From the NCBI GenBank assembly GCA_963824645.1, contig CAWGQC010000001.1, positions 62,001-126,000 of the forward strand: 64,000 bases of DNA, written 5' to 3'. A program made the translations under genes and the position numbers. The notes under the pieces were generated by a model, which was not told the origin of the DNA, made no database searches, and saw nothing but the letters and a program-made list of their open reading frames with translations. The first letter of the stretch is position 1, and every line of letters begins with the position of its first letter. Origin of the DNA: Bog-756 sp963824645 (lineage in GTDB: Bacteria; Actinomycetota; Acidimicrobiia; Acidimicrobiales; RAAP-2). Below are positions 40,356 through 48,659 of the stretch, piece by piece.

Positions 40356-41834
40356 CTAGGTGACCGGTGGCTCATCATCTGCCGGGGGCGGGACGGCATC
40401 TGCCCGGGGTTCGCCTCCTCCCCCCTTCTCCGGCGATGAGGGCCCGGCCGCCGGACCCCACGGCGCCTCCCCCCGACGCCGGATGCGGAGGCCGTCCGCC
40501 CCGACCAGGGAGGCCGGCCCCACCGAGGAGCCTCCATAGCGGGCCCGGATGGCGTCCACGGCTGTGGTCACGGGGGCCCAGGAGCGTTGGGTTCTCTCGA
40601 TCTCGTCCGCCCCGCCCAGGTCCGGCCGGCCGGTCACCGCCTGGGGGCCGTCGGGCGGATCCCCACCTCCGGACGGGTCGGAGCCGAGGTCGAGGCTCAG
40701 TTGCACCCCCTCCTCGGCCCCTCCGAAGCTGCTCAGCGACACGCCCAGCAGACGGACGCCCCGTTCCACCTCGACCGAGTCGAGAAGCGTATCGGCGACA
40801 GCACCGACCGCGGGAGCAGCATCGATGGGTGCCCGGGTCGAATGAGCCCGGGTGATCTGGGTGAAGTCGCCGAACCGTACCTTGATGGTGACCGTCCGAG
40901 CGGCCAGACCGGCCGCCCGGAGGTTGGTGGCCGAGGCGTCCACCATGCGCAGCAGATGATGGTGCAGCTCCCGTCGATCCCGGATGTCGGTGGCAAAGGT
41001 CTCCTCGTGTCCGATCGACTTGGCCGCCTGCTCGACCACCACCGGGCGCGGGTCGTCGGCCCGGGCCAGACCGGCCAGGTGGGCCCCGAGAGATGGACCC
41101 AGGTACCGCTCGAGGGCCCCGGGGGGCAGGGCGGCCATATCGCCGACAGTGGCGATGCCGAGGGCGTCGAGACGACGACCGGTAACCGGCCCGACACCCC
41201 ACAGGGCCCGGACCGGCAAAGGATGCAGGAAGGCGAGCTCCTCCTCCGGCGCCACCACCACCACGCCGCGACCGGGCTTGATGCCGAACCGGTCGGCCAC
41301 CGGCTTGGCTGCTTTGGACGCCAGCTTGGCGATCAATTTGCTACGGGCCACGCCTACCGAGCACGACAGTCCGAGCTCACTGCTCACCCGCCGACGTATG
41401 GACTGGGCGATGGACGGGCCGTCCCCCAGCAGCTGGCGGGCTCCGGTCACGTCCAGGAAAGCCTCGTCGAGCGAGATACCCTCCACCAGTGGCGTGACGT
41501 CCTCGAAGATCCCGTGCAGTCGGCGGCTCTCCTCCATATAACGGTGGAACCGTCCCTCGGCGAACACGGCCGTCGGACAGAGGCGGCGGGCGACGGCCGA
41601 CGGCATGGCCGAGTGCACACCGAACATGCGCGCCTCGTAGGTGCAGGCCGCCACCACGCCACGCCGTCCTGACCCGCCGACGATGACCGGCAGACCAGCC
41701 AGAGACGGATTGTCGAGGACCTCCACCGATGCAAAAAAGGCGTCCATGTCCACATGGAGGATGATCCGGTCGAGAGGATGGGCGACCCCGCCGGGGGTCG
41801 GGTCAGGTGGAGCGGTAGCCCGGTCGTCAGCCAC
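40356..41834 (-). CDS. dinB: Y-family DNA polymerase IV
   Basis: A 492-residue translesion polymerase. The catalytic acids are in ILHVDMDAFFASVE (near residue 27) and GISLDEAFLDVTGA. The thumb helix-hairpin-helix is LWGVGPVTGRRLDALG, and the little finger includes SIGHEETFATDI. Residues from about 380 to the end form a low-complexity, proline/glycine-rich extension after the little finger, with no C-terminal QxLF-type clamp motif at the very end; QLSLDLG near residue 368 may serve as one. The GTG start overlaps the end of the PIG-L gene. No LexA box is present directly upstream. Confidence 0.92.
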   Translation of the reverse strand: MADDRATAPPDPTPGGVAHPLDRIILHVDMDAFFASVEVLDNPSLAGLPVIVGGSGRRGVVAACTYEARMFGVHSAMPSAVARRLCPTAVFAEGRFHRYMEESRRLHGIFEDVTPLVEGISLDEAFLDVTGARQLLGDGPSIAQSIRRRVSSELGLSCSVGVARSKLIAKLASKAAKPVADRFGIKPGRGVVVVAPEEELAFLHPLPVRALWGVGPVTGRRLDALGIATVGDMAALPPGALERYLGPSLGAHLAGLARADDPRPVVVEQAAKSIGHEETFATDIRDRRELHHHLLRMVDASATNLRAAGLAARTVTIKVRFGDFTQITRAHSTRAPIDAAPAVGAVADTLLDSVEVERGVRLLGVSLSSFGGAEEGVQLSLDLGSDPSGGGDPPDGPQAVTGRPDLGGADEIERTQRSWAPVTTAVDAIRARYGGSSVGPASLVGADGLRIRRRGEAPWGPAAGPSSPEKGGGGEPRADAVPPPADDEPPVT

Positions 41835-42540
41835 CGAGGTGGAGCCGACGGAATCCCTCGGCAAAGGCCACGCCGGCCTGCCGGCCGGCATCCTCGGCAC
41901 TCAACCTCACCGCCGTCCTGGCCCATTCGACCCCGTCGGGGAATTGACTGCGATGACAGCCGACGGCCTCCCCTTTCAGGTCCACCGTGGTGGTGATGTC
42001 GACCCACACATCGGGTTCGAGGGTACCCGACAGCAGGACGGTGTCCACCTGGTGGGCCGGTCCGGCGGCGGGAAAGTAGTGAGGCAGGGCCGCCGCCGGA
42101 GCCACGGCATCGAGAGCCGCCCATCCCGTCACACGGTGATCCCGATGGTTGAAGTACTCCTGTCCGAAGAAGACGGCGGTTGGATCAGGACAGAGCACGA
42201 CCTGAGGTCCCACCCGTCGGATGACGGCCACCAAGGCGGCCCGGAACTCGAGGTCGTCCGAGAGCTCCCCGTCCGGATAGCCCATGTTCTCGCGGGCGGC
42301 CATGCCGAGCAGGACGGCGGCGTCGGATGCCTCCCCCGAGCGGCGCGCCACCAGCTCCGACTTGTCGCTGGCCGGGTCGGACGATCCCTTGCCCCCGTCC
42401 GTGCACACGACCACGGTCACCGCACATCCGGCTTTGGCCCACGCCGCCAACGTCCCGCCACACGAGACCTCGGGGTCGTCGGGGTGGGCATAGATGGCCA
42501 GAGCCCGGGCCGGGGCATCGACCAGCAGTTCGGCGGCCAC
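41827..42540 (-). CDS. PIG-L family deacetylase
   Basis: A 237-residue zinc-dependent deacetylase of the MshB/PIG-L (LmbE-like) fold. The metal motif is IYAHPDDPEVSCGG with His19, Asp21 and Asp22, and the third ligand histidine is in YFNHRDHRVTG. Such enzymes deacetylate GlcNAc-linked precursors of mycothiol or mycothiol S-conjugates (Mca-like). No mycothiol genes are nearby, so the substrate is not assigned. The start is a GTG at 42540, five bases before the nrdR stop region ends, and the gene overlaps dinB by eight bases. Confidence 0.85.
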   Translation of the reverse strand: MAAELLVDAPARALAIYAHPDDPEVSCGGTLAAWAKAGCAVTVVVCTDGGKGSSDPASDKSELVARRSGEASDAAVLLGMAARENMGYPDGELSDDLEFRAALVAVIRRVGPQVVLCPDPTAVFFGQEYFNHRDHRVTGWAALDAVAPAAALPHYFPAAGPAHQVDTVLLSGTLEPDVWVDITTTVDLKGEAVGCHRSQFPDGVEWARTAVRLSAEDAGRQAGVAFAEGFRRLHLGG

Positions 42541-42544
42541 CTCC

Positions 42545-43015
42545 CTAACCCTCCTGACCCTTGGGTGCCGTCGTCTTGGTCAGAAGACCTACCTCGCGTC
42601 GAAAGTCGTCGGCGCCTTCGAATCCCTTGTAGACGCTGGCAAAACGCAGATAGGCCACCTCGTCGACCTCCCGTAAACGCTCGAGGACGGCCAGCCCCAC
42701 CTGCTCGGTGGTGGGATCAGTACCCTCCCGCATCTCGTCCTCCACCTCGGCCGCCATGACGTCGAGCTGCTCCTCGCTCACCGGGCGGTTCTTGGTCGCC
42801 GACCGGAGCCCGTCGACCACCTTCCCCCGGTCGAAGGGCTGGCGAGCGCCGGACCGCTTGAGGACCATGAGAGGAACCTCGTCTATCCGCTCGAAGGTCG
42901 TGAAGCGGTTGCCGCAACCGATGCACTCGCGGCGACGACGGATGGCCGCCCCGTCCTCGGCCACCCGGGAATCCACCACTCGATCATGATCGGCAAGGCA
43001 CCACGGACACCGCAC
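42545..43015 (-). CDS. nrdR: Transcriptional repressor NrdR
   Basis: A 156-residue repressor of ribonucleotide reductase genes. The zinc ribbon has Cys3, Cys6, Cys31 and Cys34 (MRCPWC and ECIGCGNRF). The ATP-cone domain follows, with PLMVLKRSGARQPFDRGKV and EVAYLRFASVYKGFEGADDF. Its place next to the LysM gene and lexA matches mycobacteria (Rv2718c–Rv2719c–Rv2720). GTG start. No nrd genes are in the window. Confidence 0.95.
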   Translation of the reverse strand: MRCPWCLADHDRVVDSRVAEDGAAIRRRRECIGCGNRFTTFERIDEVPLMVLKRSGARQPFDRGKVVDGLRSATKNRPVSEEQLDVMAAEVEDEMREGTDPTTEQVGLAVLERLREVDEVAYLRFASVYKGFEGADDFRREVGLLTKTTAPKGQEG

Positions 43016-43085
43016 ACGGCGAGGCTACTGCCGGCCCCCGCCGATCACGCCGTCGCGCCGCCCACCTTCGGCCCCGGCCACCGGC

Positions 43086-43511
43086 TCAGGGGAGGTCGAT
43101 CCTCTCGCCCGGGACCACGGTTTCCGAGCCGGTTTGGGCGGCCAGTTGCGCCACCAGGGGGCGGGGGTCGGCCGACGGCTCCAGCCTTTCGGCAATGGTC
43201 CAGAGCGAATCCCCGGCCTGAACGGTGTAGACGCCGGGAGCCACGGACTCCGCCCGAGCGGAACCGGTGGGGTGGGAGAGACCACCGGTTCCGCTGAGCG
43301 GAAGAGCAAGGGCCAGCAACAGGCCGGCCATGACGATGAGCAGCGTTCGTCGGCGCCGGACCTCGAGGGAGACACCCCGACGGCGGGAAGCCCCGCTCCC
43401 ACCCGGCGGGATCGGGTCGGTTGCCTCCTCGAGCAGCCGCAGTCCCGAGCCTCTCTCGTCCTCGGTGGGAGGCCAGGCGTCGGGAACGCACTCCGTCCAG
43501 GTCACCGCCAT
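43086..43511 (-). CDS. LysM-domain membrane protein, probable SOS division suppressor
   Basis: A 141-residue protein with a cytoplasmic N-terminus of about 50 residues, one membrane segment (RTLLIVMAGLLLALALPL) and an extracellular LysM domain (YTVQAGDSLWTIAERLEPSA to VPGERIDLP). It diverges from lexA and lies beside nrdR, as does Rv2719c in mycobacteria and, in function, YneA of Bacillus: small LysM membrane proteins induced by DNA damage that delay division. The LexA boxes upstream support SOS control. The ATG at 43511 lies inside the end of a small upstream ORF. Confidence 0.85.
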   Translation of the reverse strand: MAVTWTECVPDAWPPTEDERGSGLRLLEEATDPIPPGGSGASRRRGVSLEVRRRRTLLIVMAGLLLALALPLSGTGGLSHPTGSARAESVAPGVYTVQAGDSLWTIAERLEPSADPRPLVAQLAAQTGSETVVPGERIDLP

Positions 43512-43675
43512 GATCGGGCCGATCTGCCGCCGCCACCGGTGCGGAGGGACCGATTAGTCGGCTCAACCGCAGTCGGCTCAACCGCCATCGGCCCAATCGC
43601 AGCGGAACCAATCGGCCCGGAATGAACCGCCCCGGAATGGACCGTCCCGGAATCAATCGAACCTGTGTTCGTCAT
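43502..43675 (-). CDS. Possible 57-residue leader ORF with pentapeptide periodicity
   Basis: From the ATG at 43675 the minus strand reads MTNTGSIDSGTVHSGAVHSG and continues PIGSAAIGPMAVEPTAVEPT, then RSLRTGGGGRSARSWR and stops. The five-residue period comes from the 15-bp DNA repeats beneath it. Its TGA overlaps the LysM gene's ATG by ten bases, so its translation could affect that gene. There is no clear ribosome-binding site, and LexA box 1 lies in codons 2–6. It may simply be an untranslated leader. Confidence 0.35.
   Translation of the reverse strand: MTNTGSIDSGTVHSGAVHSGPIGSAAIGPMAVEPTAVEPTNRSLRTGGGGRSARSWR
43556..43660. repeat. Seven imperfect 15-bp tandem repeats in the LysM leader
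   Basis: Units start at 43556, 43571, 43586, 43601, 43616, 43631 and 43646. The first two are identical (AGTCGGCTCAACCGC), and units five to seven share CCCGGAAT. The array fills the space between LexA box 1 and the LysM gene. Spacing of 15 bp preserves a reading frame but is not a whole number of helical turns. Confidence 0.8.
43658..43671. promoter_or_regulatory. LexA (SOS) box 1
   Basis: CGAACCTGTGTTCG, a perfect CGAAC-N4-GTTCG palindrome of the actinobacterial and Gram-positive SOS type. It is the closest box to the LysM gene. Confidence 0.85.
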
Positions 43676-43690
43676 GACCACCACTCAACA

Positions 43691-43704
43691 CGAACATCTG
43701 TTCG
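43691..43704. promoter_or_regulatory. LexA (SOS) box 2
   Basis: CGAACATCTGTTCG, also a perfect palindrome, 33 bp from box 1 centre to centre. Confidence 0.88.
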
Positions 43705-43720
43705 CTGTCAAGCCATTAGG

Positions 43721-43734
43721 CGAACGGATGTTTG
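43721..43734. promoter_or_regulatory. LexA (SOS) box 3
   Basis: CGAACGGATGTTTG has one mismatch in the right half-site. It is 30 bp from box 2 and overlaps the lexA -35 element. Confidence 0.75.
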
Positions 43735-43760
43735 CTTTCCACTACCCGACCGGTTACGGT
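43732..43760 (+). promoter_or_regulatory. lexA promoter
   Basis: TTGCTT (43732–43737), 17 bases, TACGGT (43755–43760). LexA boxes 3 and 4 flank and overlap it, giving direct autorepression. The transcription start would fall near box 4. Confidence 0.6.
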
Positions 43761-43764
43761 CTGA

Positions 43765-43778
43765 CAAACACACGTTCG
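43765..43778. promoter_or_regulatory. LexA (SOS) box 4
   Basis: CAAACACACGTTCG has one mismatch in the left half-site. It is 44 bp from box 3, at the expected lexA transcription start and 32 bases before the ATG. Confidence 0.72.
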
Positions 43779-43809
43779 CCCGCGGCGGGCGCCAGGAGCA
43801 AGGGGACCG

Positions 43810-44439
43810 ATGGCCCAGGTACTGAGCACCAAACGCAAGCAGATCCTCGATTGCATCGCCGGGGCGGTGCGCGACCGCGGCTATCCCCCTTCGGTGCGGG
43901 AGATCGGCGAATCGGTGGGGCTGGCCTCGTCCTCGACCGTCCACGCCCACCTGGCCGTTCTCCAGCGGGAGGGCTATCTGCGACGGGACCCCACCAAACC
44001 CCGGGCCATCGAGGTCTGCTACGACCCGTCGTCGAAGATCCTGGCCGACGCCCGTCCGGTCCGGCACGTACCGCTGGTGGGCGACGTGGCCGCCGGTACC
44101 GGCGTCCTGGCCCAGGAGAACATCGAGGAGCTCTATCCGCTTCCGGAGGATTTCACCGGTACGGGTTCGCTCTTCATGGTCAAGGTGCGGGGTGACTCGA
44201 TGATCGAGGCGGGGATCCTGGACGGCGACTGCGTGGTGGTCCGTCAGCAGCCCGAGGCCGAACAGGGTGACGTGGTGGTGGCCGGCATCCCCGACGACGA
44301 GGCGACGGTCAAGTCCTACGGACGCCGTGGGGATCGTGTCGTGCTCACCCCGGCCAACCCGCGGCTCTCGGCCATGGAGTTCGATCCGAGCGAGGTCACC
44401 ATCTACGGCAAGGTGGTGACGGTCCTCCGCCGGCTCTGA
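43810..44439 (+). CDS. lexA: SOS repressor LexA
   Basis: A 209-residue repressor. The winged helix-turn-helix occupies the first about 70 residues (RGYPPSVREIGESVGLASSS). The self-cleavage site is Ala95–Gly96 in GDVAAGTG. The peptidase dyad is Ser130 (KVRGDSMIEAGI) and Lys168 (EATVKSYGR). RecA-stimulated cleavage would relieve repression of lexA and the divergent LysM gene. AAGGGG lies a few bases before the ATG. Confidence 0.96.
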   Translation: MAQVLSTKRKQILDCIAGAVRDRGYPPSVREIGESVGLASSSTVHAHLAVLQREGYLRRDPTKPRAIEVCYDPSSKILADARPVRHVPLVGDVAAGTGVLAQENIEELYPLPEDFTGTGSLFMVKVRGDSMIEAGILDGDCVVVRQQPEAEQGDVVVAGIPDDEATVKSYGRRGDRVVLTPANPRLSAMEFDPSEVTIYGKVVTVLRRL

Positions 44440-44456
44440 TCGGGATCCTGCGCCGC

Positions 44457-45482
44457 TCATCCCCTGGTCGGGAAGCCGGCTCCCGCCGGCGGGGTGGTGA
44501 CGGCCACGGTGCTCATGTCGGCGTAGCGGTCGCCGGCACCGGCCCCCAGAGGAAAGGCCTCCTCGACGGCGGCCAGGTCGTCGGGTCCGAGCACCACGTC
44601 GAGAGCCCCGACGTTCTCCTCCAGATAGGGGCGACGTTTGGTGCCGGGGATGGGCACCACGTCGTCACCCCGGGACAGGACCCAGGCCAGAGCCAGCTGA
44701 CCGGGGGTACAACCCAGCTGAGCGGACAGACGTTCGACTTCGCCCACCAATTCGATGTTGCGGGCGAAGTTCCGGCCCACGAAGCGCGGATGTTGGGCCC
44801 GGAAGTCACCCTCGGGGAAGTCATCGGGCGAGGTGATCTGACCGGTCAGAAAACCCCGACCGAGGGGGCTGTAGGCCACGATGCCGATACCCAGTGCGCG
44901 GGCGGTTCCCACCACCTCGGCCTCGATGTCCCGACTCCACAGCGACCACTCGCTCTGGAGAGCAGCGATGGGATGAACGGAGGACGCCCGGCGCAAGGTG
45001 TCGGGCACGGCCTCGGACAGCCCGATGTAGCGGATCTTTCCGGCCGCCACCAGATCGGCCATGGCCCCGACCGTCTCCTCGATGGGCACCCTGCCATCCG
45101 AGCGGTGCTGGTAGTAGAGGTCGATGTGGTCGACATCGAGTCGGGACAACGAGGCATCGCAGGCCTGCTTGACGTAGGCGGGGTCGCCCCGAATGGAACG
45201 GTCGGTGGGCTCCGGACCGCGCACGATGCCGAACTTGGTGGCCAGTACCACTTCGTGGCGACGTCCGGCGATGGCCCGTCCCACCAACTCCTCGTTGACG
45301 TACGGTCCGTACATGTCGGCGGTGTCCAGAAACGTGACCCCGAGGTCGAGGGCCCGCCGGATGGTGGCCAGTGACTCGCCCTCGTCCCCCGCACCGTAAA
45401 ACTCGCTCATGCCCATGCAGCCGAGACCCTCGGCCGAAACCTCGAGACCGCCGGATCCCAGACGACGGGTGGGGACGGACAT
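44457..45482 (-). CDS. Aldo/keto reductase
   Basis: A 341-residue NADPH-dependent AKR of the AKR13/YajO-like group. The N-terminus reads TRRLGSGGLEVSAEGLGCMG. The catalytic tetrad is suggested by FLDTADMYG (Asp, Tyr), VLATKFG (Lys) and YYQHR (His). The C-terminal cofactor site has VVPIPGTKRRPYLEENV. These enzymes reduce diverse aldehydes; the substrate is unknown. The ATG at 45482 gives family length. It converges on lexA, 17 bases apart, and lies ten bases downstream of dapE. Confidence 0.87.
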   Translation of the reverse strand: MSVPTRRLGSGGLEVSAEGLGCMGMSEFYGAGDEGESLATIRRALDLGVTFLDTADMYGPYVNEELVGRAIAGRRHEVVLATKFGIVRGPEPTDRSIRGDPAYVKQACDASLSRLDVDHIDLYYQHRSDGRVPIEETVGAMADLVAAGKIRYIGLSEAVPDTLRRASSVHPIAALQSEWSLWSRDIEAEVVGTARALGIGIVAYSPLGRGFLTGQITSPDDFPEGDFRAQHPRFVGRNFARNIELVGEVERLSAQLGCTPGQLALAWVLSRGDDVVPIPGTKRRPYLEENVGALDVVLGPDDLAAVEEAFPLGAGAGDRYADMSTVAVTTPPAGAGFPTRG

Positions 45483-45492
45483 GGGACCGACC

Positions 45493-46575
45493 CTACCGTT
45501 CCGTCCGCAAAAGGGTCTCCAGAACCGAAGCGGCCTGCCCGATTTCGGCGCTGCTGACCCGTTCACCGGGCGTGTGGGCCACCCGCGGATCGCCGGGACC
45601 GAAGTTGGCGGCGGGAACACCGTGGGCCCAAAACGAAGCCACGTCGGTCCAGCCCTGCTTGGCCCGGGGAGGTGCTCCGGTGGCCCGGACCAGCCCGGCC
45701 AGGACGGGATGGTCCAACGCCGGAGGAGCGGCCGGAGCCGAGTCGACCACCACCCACCGGTCGCTCCCTTCCAGGTGGGGTGCGAGCAGCCGGTGGAGCC
45801 ACGCCTCGGCCTCCTCGGCGGTCCGGTCGGGGGCGAAGCGGTGGTTGACCAGGAGGGTGGCCTGATCGGGCACCACGTTGGCCGCCACTCCCCCGCTCAC
45901 ATCGACAGCCTGGAGCTGCTCCACGTACTCGCAGCCGTCGAGGACCACCTGACGGCTGGTGTAACTGTTCAGCACCTCCAGGATCGGTGCCAACCGGTGG
46001 ATGGCGTTGCGACCGGTGCTCGGGCGGGCGGTATGGGCCCGGGCCCCCTGCAGCTCGATGCGGACCCGCAAGACACCCTGGCAACCACATTCGACCACGC
46101 CGCCGGTGGGTTCGCCCAGGATGGCGGCGTCGCCCTCCAGGAGTTCGGGCCGTTCGGCCCACAACAGGCGGAGACCGTTGAACTGTTGCTCCACCTCCTC
46201 GCACACATAGAAACAGAGGGTCAGGTCGACGGCCGGCTCGGGTAGACCTCCGACCACGTGGAGGAAGACAGCCAGCCCACCCTTCATATCGGCCGCCCCC
46301 ACTCCGTGGAGAACCCCGTCCTCCACCCGGGGCTCTTCGTTGCCGCCCACCGGCGGCACCGTGTCGAGATGACCGCCCAGGATGATCCGGGTGTCACGAC
46401 CGAGCTGGGTGCGGGCTATGACGTTGTCCTCCACCCGCTCCACCTTCAACCACGGACACAGCTCGAGAGCGGCCTGCACGGCGTCGGCCATCGGGCCCTC
46501 GTGGTGGCTCACCGAGGGGATGGCCACCAGAGCGGTGGCCAGACCGAGCAGGCCGTCGGGCATCCCCTCGGTCAC
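45493..46575 (-). CDS. dapE: Succinyl-diaminopimelate desuccinylase
   Basis: A 360-residue M20 metallopeptidase that releases LL-DAP from its N-succinyl derivative. Metal ligands are in LGGHLDTVPPVG, GVGAADMKGGLAVF, VCEEVEQQFNG (catalytic Glu) and LGEPTGGVVECG, with the last histidine in VAHTPGERVS. The length and actinobacterial DapE features (GQGWTDVASF-like KQGWTDVASFWAHG) agree. The GTG start overlaps the dapD stop (GTGA), so the two are coupled. Confidence 0.92.
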   Translation of the reverse strand: MTEGMPDGLLGLATALVAIPSVSHHEGPMADAVQAALELCPWLKVERVEDNVIARTQLGRDTRIILGGHLDTVPPVGGNEEPRVEDGVLHGVGAADMKGGLAVFLHVVGGLPEPAVDLTLCFYVCEEVEQQFNGLRLLWAERPELLEGDAAILGEPTGGVVECGCQGVLRVRIELQGARAHTARPSTGRNAIHRLAPILEVLNSYTSRQVVLDGCEYVEQLQAVDVSGGVAANVVPDQATLLVNHRFAPDRTAEEAEAWLHRLLAPHLEGSDRWVVVDSAPAAPPALDHPVLAGLVRATGAPPRAKQGWTDVASFWAHGVPAANFGPGDPRVAHTPGERVSSAEIGQAASVLETLLRTER

Positions 46576-47399
46576 GCCGAAACGCCGTGCTGGCGGAGAA
46601 TGGCCGTGAGCTGGGTCTTGTCGTGACGCTCACCCTCGGTCAGCCGCCGGATGACCAGCACACAGGGAACGAAGAATTCGCCGCCGGGGTACTGGCGACG
46701 CCGCGAAGCGGCCACCGCCACGCACCACGCAGGGACCTGGCCGCGGGACAGTTCGTCGCCGGTTTCGGCATCGATCACCGGAATGGACGAGTTGAGGATG
46801 GTGCCCTCGCCCAGAACCGATCCCCGCCCTACCCGTGCCCCCTGGGTGATCATGGACCGACTCCCGATCATCACCTCGTCCTCGATGACCACCGGCGCGG
46901 CCTGGGCCGGCTCGAGCACGCCGCCGATGCCCACCCCGCCCGAGAGGTGGACCTGCTCGCCGATCTGGGCGCACGACCCCACCGTGGCCCAGGTGTCGAC
47001 CATGGTGCCGGCCCCGACCCGCGCTCCGATGTTCACGTAGCTGGGCATGCAGATGACACCTCGGTCGAGGAACGATCCCCACCGGGCCGACGCGCCGGGT
47101 ACGACCCGCACACCGGCGGCGGCGTAATTCCGCTTGAGCGGAAGCTTGTCGGCGTACTCGAAAGGACCCACCTCGGTCGTCTCCATCGAACGCAGCCGGA
47201 ACAGGAGCAGGATGGCCTGCTTGAGCCACTCGTGCACGACGATCTCATCGGTGGCCGGGTCGATTTCGGCCACCCGGGCCGTGCCCTGGTCGAGCATGTC
47301 GATGACTTCGGTGACCACAGCCAAAGCGTCGGCGTCGTTCGGACCCAGCGTGTCGGCGCTCCGCCACAGTTCGTCGATTTGGGATCGCAGATCGGCCAT
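46572..47399 (-). CDS. dapD: Tetrahydrodipicolinate N-succinyltransferase, E. coli type
   Basis: A 275-residue left-handed beta-helix acyltransferase that succinylates tetrahydrodipicolinate. Conserved stretches are MPSYVNIGARVGAGTMVDTW, ATVGSCAQIGEQVHLSGGVG and IGGVLEPAQAAPVVIEDEV. These match the E. coli DapD closely, while mycobacterial DapD is a longer, distinct type. The ATG at 47399 begins MADLRSQIDELW. It is followed by dapE with a four-base overlap; dapC lies 84 bases upstream in transcription order. Confidence 0.94.
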   Translation of the reverse strand: MADLRSQIDELWRSADTLGPNDADALAVVTEVIDMLDQGTARVAEIDPATDEIVVHEWLKQAILLLFRLRSMETTEVGPFEYADKLPLKRNYAAAGVRVVPGASARWGSFLDRGVICMPSYVNIGARVGAGTMVDTWATVGSCAQIGEQVHLSGGVGIGGVLEPAQAAPVVIEDEVMIGSRSMITQGARVGRGSVLGEGTILNSSIPVIDAETGDELSRGQVPAWCVAVAASRRRQYPGGEFFVPCVLVIRRLTEGERHDKTQLTAILRQHGVSA

Positions 47400-47483
47400 G
47401 GGGCCAGACGTTAGCTCTGGGACCGGACCACACCGATGCCGCGCGCCCTCGAGCCGCCGCCGTCCGCCTGGCCCGTCCTCGCT

Positions 47484-48659
47484 CTACGGTGCCGGAGAAG
47501 TCGTCCCGCCGGTCAGGCGTTCCGCCACCCGCTCCAGAAGCTCCATCGGTTGAACCACTGCGACGCGCACGTGGCCCGCTCCCCCGGTGCCGTAGAAATC
47601 CCCGGGGCTGACCAACAGCCCGGCCCGGTCGGCCAACCACGCGGTCAGCGTCCATCCGTCGGCGAACCCGGCCGGTACCGGAACCCAGAGATAGAAGCCG
47701 CCGGCCGGTAGGGCCACCGGCAGTCCGGCCGCTTCCAGTACCCCGGCCAGGAAGACGAGCCGCTCCCGGTAGCGCCGGCGCTGCTCCTCCACGTGGGTGT
47801 CGTCGGCCCAGGCCACCGCCGCGCCGACCTGGACGGGGCCCGGCACCATCAGGCCGGCGTGGCGACGTACGTCGGCCAGATAGCCCACCACATCGGCGTC
47901 CCCGGCGAAGAATCCGGCCCGCACGCCGGCCAGGTTGGACCGCTTGGACAGGGAGTGGACGGCCACCACTCCGGCCGGGCCCGACTCCAGTACCGACCGG
48001 GGCACACCGTCCCACGTGAACTCGGCGTAGCACTCGTCGGAGAACACCGGCACCCCACGGTCCCGTCCCCAGCCCACCGCCTCGACCGGATCGGTCAGCG
48101 CCCCCGTGGGATTGGAGGGCGAATTGGTCCACAGCATCAGGGCCCTCGAGGCATCGGCGTCGGCCACCGAAGCCAGATCGGGCCCACCGGCGGGCGCCTC
48201 GGCGACGGGTACGGCCCGGCACCCGGCCAGGACCGCCCCCATGGCGTAGGTCGGGTAGGACACGGCGGGGTAGAGAACGGTGTCCCGTCGGGGCGACCGC
48301 AGCCGGAGGTAATGGGGGGTGGAGGCCACCAACTCCTTGGTCCCCACGCAGGCGGCTATCTCGTCGTCGGGATCGAGGGCCGCACCGAAACCACGCATGA
48401 GCCAGTCAGCCGCCGCCTTCCGGTAGAGGGGAGAACCGGCCGATGACGGATAGCCCCGCTCGGCCCCCGAAGCGACCATGGCCTCGATGACGGCGGCCGG
48501 CGGCGGGTCGCAGGGCGTGCCCACTGAACAGTCGACCAGGCCGCCACGGTCAGCGAACTTCTCCTCGGCCCCGGCGGCCAGGACGGCCAGCCGGTCGTAG
48601 GGGTAGGCCGGGGGGGTGAAGGCAGCCGGCGGCCCGGACAGATCGACCTCCGGGGTCAC
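47484..48659 (-). CDS. dapC: Succinyl-diaminopimelate aminotransferase
   Basis: A 391-residue fold-type I PLP aminotransferase that converts succinyl-amino-ketopimelate to succinyl-DAP. The PLP lysine is in VHSLSKRSNLAGVRAGF, with NSPSNPTGAL and the aspartate/tyrosine region VFSDECYAEFTWDG before it. The substrate assignment comes from the dapD–dapE neighbours and resemblance to actinobacterial DapC; fold alone would not separate it from other aminotransferases. The GTG start overlaps the hflX stop (GTGA). Confidence 0.88.
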   Translation of the reverse strand: MTPEVDLSGPPAAFTPPAYPYDRLAVLAAGAEEKFADRGGLVDCSVGTPCDPPPAAVIEAMVASGAERGYPSSAGSPLYRKAAADWLMRGFGAALDPDDEIAACVGTKELVASTPHYLRLRSPRRDTVLYPAVSYPTYAMGAVLAGCRAVPVAEAPAGGPDLASVADADASRALMLWTNSPSNPTGALTDPVEAVGWGRDRGVPVFSDECYAEFTWDGVPRSVLESGPAGVVAVHSLSKRSNLAGVRAGFFAGDADVVGYLADVRRHAGLMVPGPVQVGAAVAWADDTHVEEQRRRYRERLVFLAGVLEAAGLPVALPAGGFYLWVPVPAGFADGWTLTAWLADRAGLLVSPGDFYGTGGAGHVRVAVVQPMELLERVAERLTGGTTSPAP

